Positions 4,968-7,742 of a stretch of 7,742 nucleotides of DNA are shown here, one piece after another. The DNA lies in NCBI GenBank assembly GCA_964460245.1, contig CAYWTL010000097.1:1-7742 (forward strand). The letters run 5' to 3'. The position numbers and the translations under genes are program-made. Below the pieces are notes generated by a model. The model worked only from the letters and a program-made list of their open reading frames with translations, did no database searches and had not been told where the DNA came from. Every line of letters starts with the position of its first letter. Position 1 is the stretch's first letter. The DNA is from JAXDBM01 sp964460245 (GTDB taxonomy: Bacteria; Desulfobacterota; Syntrophia; Syntrophales; Fen-1087).

Positions 4968-6604
4968 TTCCCCCCGGTCTCCAGTCTCGGCATGGTGAAA
5001 CGATCGACGGCGGCATACAGAGAGATCAGTGTTTGGCTTCCCGAAAGACCATCCGGCTCGAGCCCCTTCGAATACTGGAACGCCCTCACGGCGGAGCGGG
5101 TGTCGTTGTCGTAAACGCCCGTCTGCGGCCCATTGTACGTTCCGGCCTTGCGGAGAAGCCATTGCAGTTGTTTCACATACTCTCCCTTCATACCCGGTTT
5201 TGCCCTGCCCTGAAGGTCGAGAAAATCTCTCCAGAGCAGAAAACCCCTTCCGGACCAGTTCGTTTCCACTTCATGGAAGAAAAGGGACTTCCTTCCGCCC
5301 GGCGGCGGATCGATCGTCAGCCGCTCCTGCTCGATGCTCACCAGCGTAACGAAGCGGATCCCCGGGACGCCCGGCAGGGTCAGCTCGAGGGCCACCGGAC
5401 AATTGATTCGCGAAAGGGTCCCCAGGTTCCCGGAAAATCGATAAAGGCGCAGCTTCCGGTCGTTCGCCGCCCGCTCCATCTCTTTCACCTTGTCCCATGC
5501 GGCGCTTTCGGGGATGGGGGGCGCTTTCCACAGGCCGGCCAGGACGTTGAAAGCCCCGCGCGCGCTGTCCGATTCCGGAATGCTCCCGAGCTCCGCCGCG
5601 ATGAGGCGGGAGAGCTCTTCGCCGGTAGCAGCGGCCTCATTTTTCGGCTGCTCCGCCACCGCCCCGACAGGCTGCGAAACCTTGGACGGAGCGATGGTGT
5701 CATTCCATGCGACGTAGGCCACCAACGACAGAAAAACCGCGACAGCGGCCAGCGCGGGGACCAGGAGCGAGCGGCGAATCCGGAAGGGGTAAATCCGGTT
5801 TCTCCGCAAGTCCCGGATCCCTGCCGAGCTGATCCGGCGGCCGATGCGCCCAGCATCCTTCGCGTAGCCGGCCAAGAGCGCCCGGTCGCAGGCGACATTG
5901 GTGAGTCGGGGAAGCCCCCGCGAATAGGAATAGACCTGTTTCAGCGCGCTTCGGGAAAAGAGGTTCCCGTTCTTGGCCCCCGCCACGCGAAGCCGGTGGC
6001 GCACGTAGGCGGCCGTGTCCTGAAAGTCCATGGGCTCCAGATGGTACCGCACCATGATCCGCTGGCTGAGCTGCCGCAGTTCCTCCCGCTTCAGCATCTG
6101 CGCCAACTCGGGCTGCCCCGCGAGGACGATCTGAATCAGTTTCTCCCGGTCCGTCTCCAGGTTCGAAATCAGCCGGATCTGCTCCAGCGCGCCTGCTTCC
6201 AGGCCTTGCGCCTCGTCGATGACGAGGACGACCGTGCGGCCATCGGCATTCTGTTGCAGGAGAAACGAATTCAGCGCATCCAGGAAGCTCGAACCGTCCG
6301 CCGCGGCGGCGGGAATCCCGAATTCGCGGTTGATGTTTTTCAGGAGCTCCGGCGGCGAAAGGCCGGGATTGAAGATCAGGGCGGTGCGGTAACAATCCCC
6401 GTCGAGCTGGTTGAGGAGCGCACGCAGGACGGTTGTTTTCCCCGATCCGACCTCTCCGGTCAGAGCAATGAAACCGGTGCGGTTGTTGATCCCGTACAGA
6501 AGGTGCGCGAAAGCCTCCTTGTGGTTCCTGCTCAAGAAGACAAAACGCGGGTCGGGGCTGAGATTGAACGGTTTTTCCTCGAAGCCGAAGAAGTCGAGGT
6601 ACAT
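4964..6604 (-). CDS. gspA: Type II secretion ATPase GspA (ExeA-like) with peptidoglycan-binding domain
   Basis: 546 residues, the family's usual size. It starts at MYLDFFGFEEKPFNLSPDPR, the typical GspA/ExeA opening; the Shine-Dalgarno is only fair (GAGG about 11 bases upstream). Residues ~20-270 are an AAA ATPase: Walker A G50-EVGSGKT57, Walker B VVLVID130 followed by E131, LAGQPEL at 161-167, and an arginine-rich GLPRLTN segment at 230-236. A membrane helix lies at ~279-300. The periplasmic part has a middle domain (~340-465) reminiscent of the C39-peptidase-like domain of many GspA proteins but without a recognisable Cys/His pair. It ends in a PG_binding_1-type domain (~466-530, KGEYVKQLQWLLRKAG and SAVRAFQ). 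The protein is thought to use ATP to help the GspD secretin cross peptidoglycan and reach the outer membrane. It is co-transcribed with gspB from a dedicated promoter. Confidence 0.92.
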   Translation of the reverse strand: MYLDFFGFEEKPFNLSPDPRFVFLSRNHKEAFAHLLYGINNRTGFIALTGEVGSGKTTVLRALLNQLDGDCYRTALIFNPGLSPPELLKNINREFGIPAAAADGSSFLDALNSFLLQQNADGRTVVLVIDEAQGLEAGALEQIRLISNLETDREKLIQIVLAGQPELAQMLKREELRQLSQRIMVRYHLEPMDFQDTAAYVRHRLRVAGAKNGNLFSRSALKQVYSYSRGLPRLTNVACDRALLAGYAKDAGRIGRRISSAGIRDLRRNRIYPFRIRRSLLVPALAAVAVFLSLVAYVAWNDTIAPSKVSQPVGAVAEQPKNEAAATGEELSRLIAAELGSIPESDSARGAFNVLAGLWKAPPIPESAAWDKVKEMERAANDRKLRLYRFSGNLGTLSRINCPVALELTLPGVPGIRFVTLVSIEQERLTIDPPPGGRKSLFFHEVETNWSGRGFLLWRDFLDLQGRAKPGMKGEYVKQLQWLLRKAGTYNGPQTGVYDNDTRSAVRAFQYSKGLEPDGLSGSQTLISLYAAVDRFTMPRLETGGK

Positions 6605-6852
6605 CGAAAACTGCCTCTTTGCTCTCTCGCACAGTCAGGGAAGGCGCGGAGAATGCGGAGACCATGCGTTCTGCGGTCCCTGCGCACCGTCTCCGTATTC
6701 GTCAGGGATTTCGCTCCGTACGGTCGAAAGTATAGAGCGGGCCGAGTTGGCATGTCAAATGAAATATGGAGGATGGCGAACCCGCGCCGCGGACGGGGCG
6801 GCCCGTGCCGGCGAACGATTCACCGGTCTCGAAAACCGGGAGAGCCGGGCAA
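6605..6852. other. Intergenic region between gspD and gspA
   Basis: Holds the gspAB promoter, most of the putative gspD terminator, a hairpin (ACGGG with CCCGT, about 6793-6806) and a 17-base tRNA-Ser-like anticodon arm at 6823-6839. No gene is supported; the open frame reaching 6665 is a shadow of gspA. Confidence 0.5.
6729..6758 (-). promoter_or_regulatory. Sigma70-type promoter for gspAB
   Basis: On the - strand, a perfect TTGACA (complement of 6753-6758), 18-base spacer, and TATACT (complement of 6729-6734, 5 of 6). The predicted start near 6722 leaves a leader of about 118 bases before the gspA ATG. It implies that gspAB can be transcribed independently of gspD. Confidence 0.7.
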
Positions 6853-6867
6853 TCATTTCCTCTCCGG
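6832..6867 (-). terminator. Putative rho-independent terminator of gspD
   Basis: On the - strand, CCGGAGAG (complement of 6860-6867) pairs with CTCTCCCGG (complement of 6836-6844) with one bulged C, around a ~15-base loop, followed by TTTT (complement of 6832-6835). The 5' arm lies in the last gspD codons. The bulge, long loop and short T run make it moderate; it would fit gspAB having its own promoter. Confidence 0.4.
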
Positions 6868-7742
6868 CCGTTCTTCGACGGCCTTTTGTTCAGGCGCCTG
6901 AACGCCCTTCCTGGGATAGTTGACGGGCCTTCGGATCTTTCCCTGGTCCACGTCCCTGAATTTGTCCACGTATTCGGTCGTCACGTCGCTGATGTCTTCA
7001 ATCGACTTGATCACGCGCGGCGTCAGCAGGATGACGATCTCCGTCCGGTTGCTGGTATCATCGGTGTTTCCGAAGAGATAGCCGAGGATGGGGATCTTGT
7101 TCAACCAGGGGATTCCCGTGTTGGATGCCGACGTGTCCTCACGGATCAGCCCCCCGATGATGATGGTCTGATTGTCCTGGACGACCAGGCTGGTCGTCGC
7201 ATCCGTCTTGTGGAGGATGATCTGCTGTTCGTTCGCCGCAAACAGCGTGATCGTCTCGTAAGTGGAGATCTCCTGGGACAGCTCGATCGAAACGAGCCCG
7301 CCCTCATTGATCCGGGGCTTCACCTTGAGGATGATGCCGATGTCCTTGTACTGGATGGTCCGCTGCGGCGCGATCGTGGTGGACCCGTAGGTCTCGGAGG
7401 TGACGATGGGGACCTGCTGGCCGACCTGGATCCGCGCCTCCCGGTTGTCCGAGACCAGGATCTGGGGGGCGGCCAGGAGCTTTGCCTTGGATTTGGTCGC
7501 CATGGCGGAGATCATGGCCCGCACCTCCCCGCTCGGGTCGATGCCCGTGAAGGTGAAGCCGGCGCTCTTTCCCACCGTAGGCGAGGCCAGGCTGGAAAGA
7601 TTCAACCCGAAGGTGGTGCTGAGAACGTTGCCCAGGCTGCCCTTCAGCGACCAGGCCAGGCCCAGGCTCACGTTGTCCGTGAGGGAAACCTGGGCGATCA
7701 CCCCCTCGATCAGCACCTGCCGGGGCACGACGTCGATCTTGT
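6853..7742 (-). CDS. gspD: Type II secretion secretin GspD, C-terminal part (5' end beyond window)
   Basis: The frame stays open to the right edge, so the start lies outside; an internal GTG at 7728 is not the start, since the frame continues upstream as KIDV. Residues are numbered from that GTG. The piece opens with PRQVLIEGVIAQVSLTDN, the typical end of the last N-domain. The secretin pore domain (~66-241) shows LLAAPQILVSDN, VGQQVPIVTSETYGS and TGIPWLNKIPILGYLFG, then the closing strand NRTEIVILLTPRVI. A charged tail (~242-291) ending ERPERK could hold a pilotin-contact or simply linker region. Secretins form the outer-membrane channel through which folded proteins leave the cell. A PilQ or other secretin is possible, but the neighbouring gspA and gspB and the motif set favour GspD. 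Confidence 0.9.
   Translation of the reverse strand, partial: KIDVVPRQVLIEGVIAQVSLTDNVSLGLAWSLKGSLGNVLSTTFGLNLSSLASPTVGKSAGFTFTGIDPSGEVRAMISAMATKSKAKLLAAPQILVSDNREARIQVGQQVPIVTSETYGSTTIAPQRTIQYKDIGIILKVKPRINEGGLVSIELSQEISTYETITLFAANEQQIILHKTDATTSLVVQDNQTIIIGGLIREDTSASNTGIPWLNKIPILGYLFGNTDDTSNRTEIVILLTPRVIKSIEDISDVTTEYVDKFRDVDQGKIRRPVNYPRKGVQAPEQKAVEERPERK

Noticed and set aside
5700..6665. 321-codon open frame on the - strand overlapping gspA
   Set aside because: It is a shifted frame inside gspA with Arg/Pro-rich sequence and no motifs.
6780..6870. Complete tRNA-Ser gene around the anticodon-like arm
   Set aside because: No acceptor stem, D loop with GG, or GTTCGA-type T loop is present at the required spacing.
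6866..6887. Hairpin GGCCGT/ACGGCC followed by TTTT on the + strand
   Set aside because: It looks like a + strand terminator, but it lies in gspD coding sequence and no + strand gene precedes it, so it is probably coincidental.
5033..6901. 622-codon open frame on the + strand
   Set aside because: It is antisense to gspA, whose ATPase, membrane and peptidoglycan-binding motifs are unmistakable. The translation is rich in Arg, Pro and Gly without domain motifs, as expected from GC-rich antisense frames.
1..7742. CRISPR array, toxin-antitoxin pair, retron or phage module
   Set aside because: I saw no regularly spaced repeats, reverse transcriptase, paired small toxin/antitoxin genes or phage structural genes on either strand.

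Overview
The window looks like chromosomal DNA of a Desulfobacterota (former Deltaproteobacteria) member, possibly Syntrophales- or Geobacter-like. The evidence is a GspD/GspA/GspB secretion cluster, a remnant of a ~600-residue-type acyl-CoA dehydrogenase, a lone universal stress protein, and small lineage-type hypothetical proteins in GC-rich DNA. This assignment is inference; there is no rRNA or phylogenetic marker. Bases 1 to about 870 are visibly richer in A+T than the rest.

Layout. (1) Bases 1-53 carry two near-identical 24-base units ending in TGACA, which look like the end of an IS21-type insertion sequence lying mostly outside the window. It runs directly into a beta/gamma-crystallin-like gene on the + strand (to 730) whose 5' end is missing. 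(2) All other genes are on the - strand. An exported protein of unknown function (880-1731) lies downstream of a 134-residue protein built from an internal duplication (1881-2285). (3) Next comes a universal stress protein unit (2506 to about 3283): a sigma70-type promoter, a possibly frameshifted leader ORF, a 56-residue basic protein, the Usp gene and a strong branched terminator. (4) A decayed acyl-CoA dehydrogenase (3431-4096) has lost its catalytic middle by an in-frame deletion and also carries an in-frame TAG near its end. (5) On the right are type II secretion genes: the 3' part of gspD (6853 to beyond the right edge), then gspA and gspB. gspA and gspB overlap by 4 bases (ATGA), have their own good promoter at 6729-6758 and end at a clear terminator at 4139-4178.

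How the genes work together. By analogy with Aeromonas ExeA/ExeB, GspA (ATPase, one membrane segment, peptidoglycan-binding domain) and GspB form an inner-membrane complex. That complex helps the GspD secretin pass through peptidoglycan and assemble in the outer membrane, so the right half is a coherent secretin-assembly module. The left half consists of independent small transcription units.

I did not find a convincing novel multi-gene system. The points most worth a second look are the IS-truncated crystallin gene, the internal-deletion dehydrogenase pseudogene, the duplicated-domain protein, and the small ORFs in front of the Usp gene.
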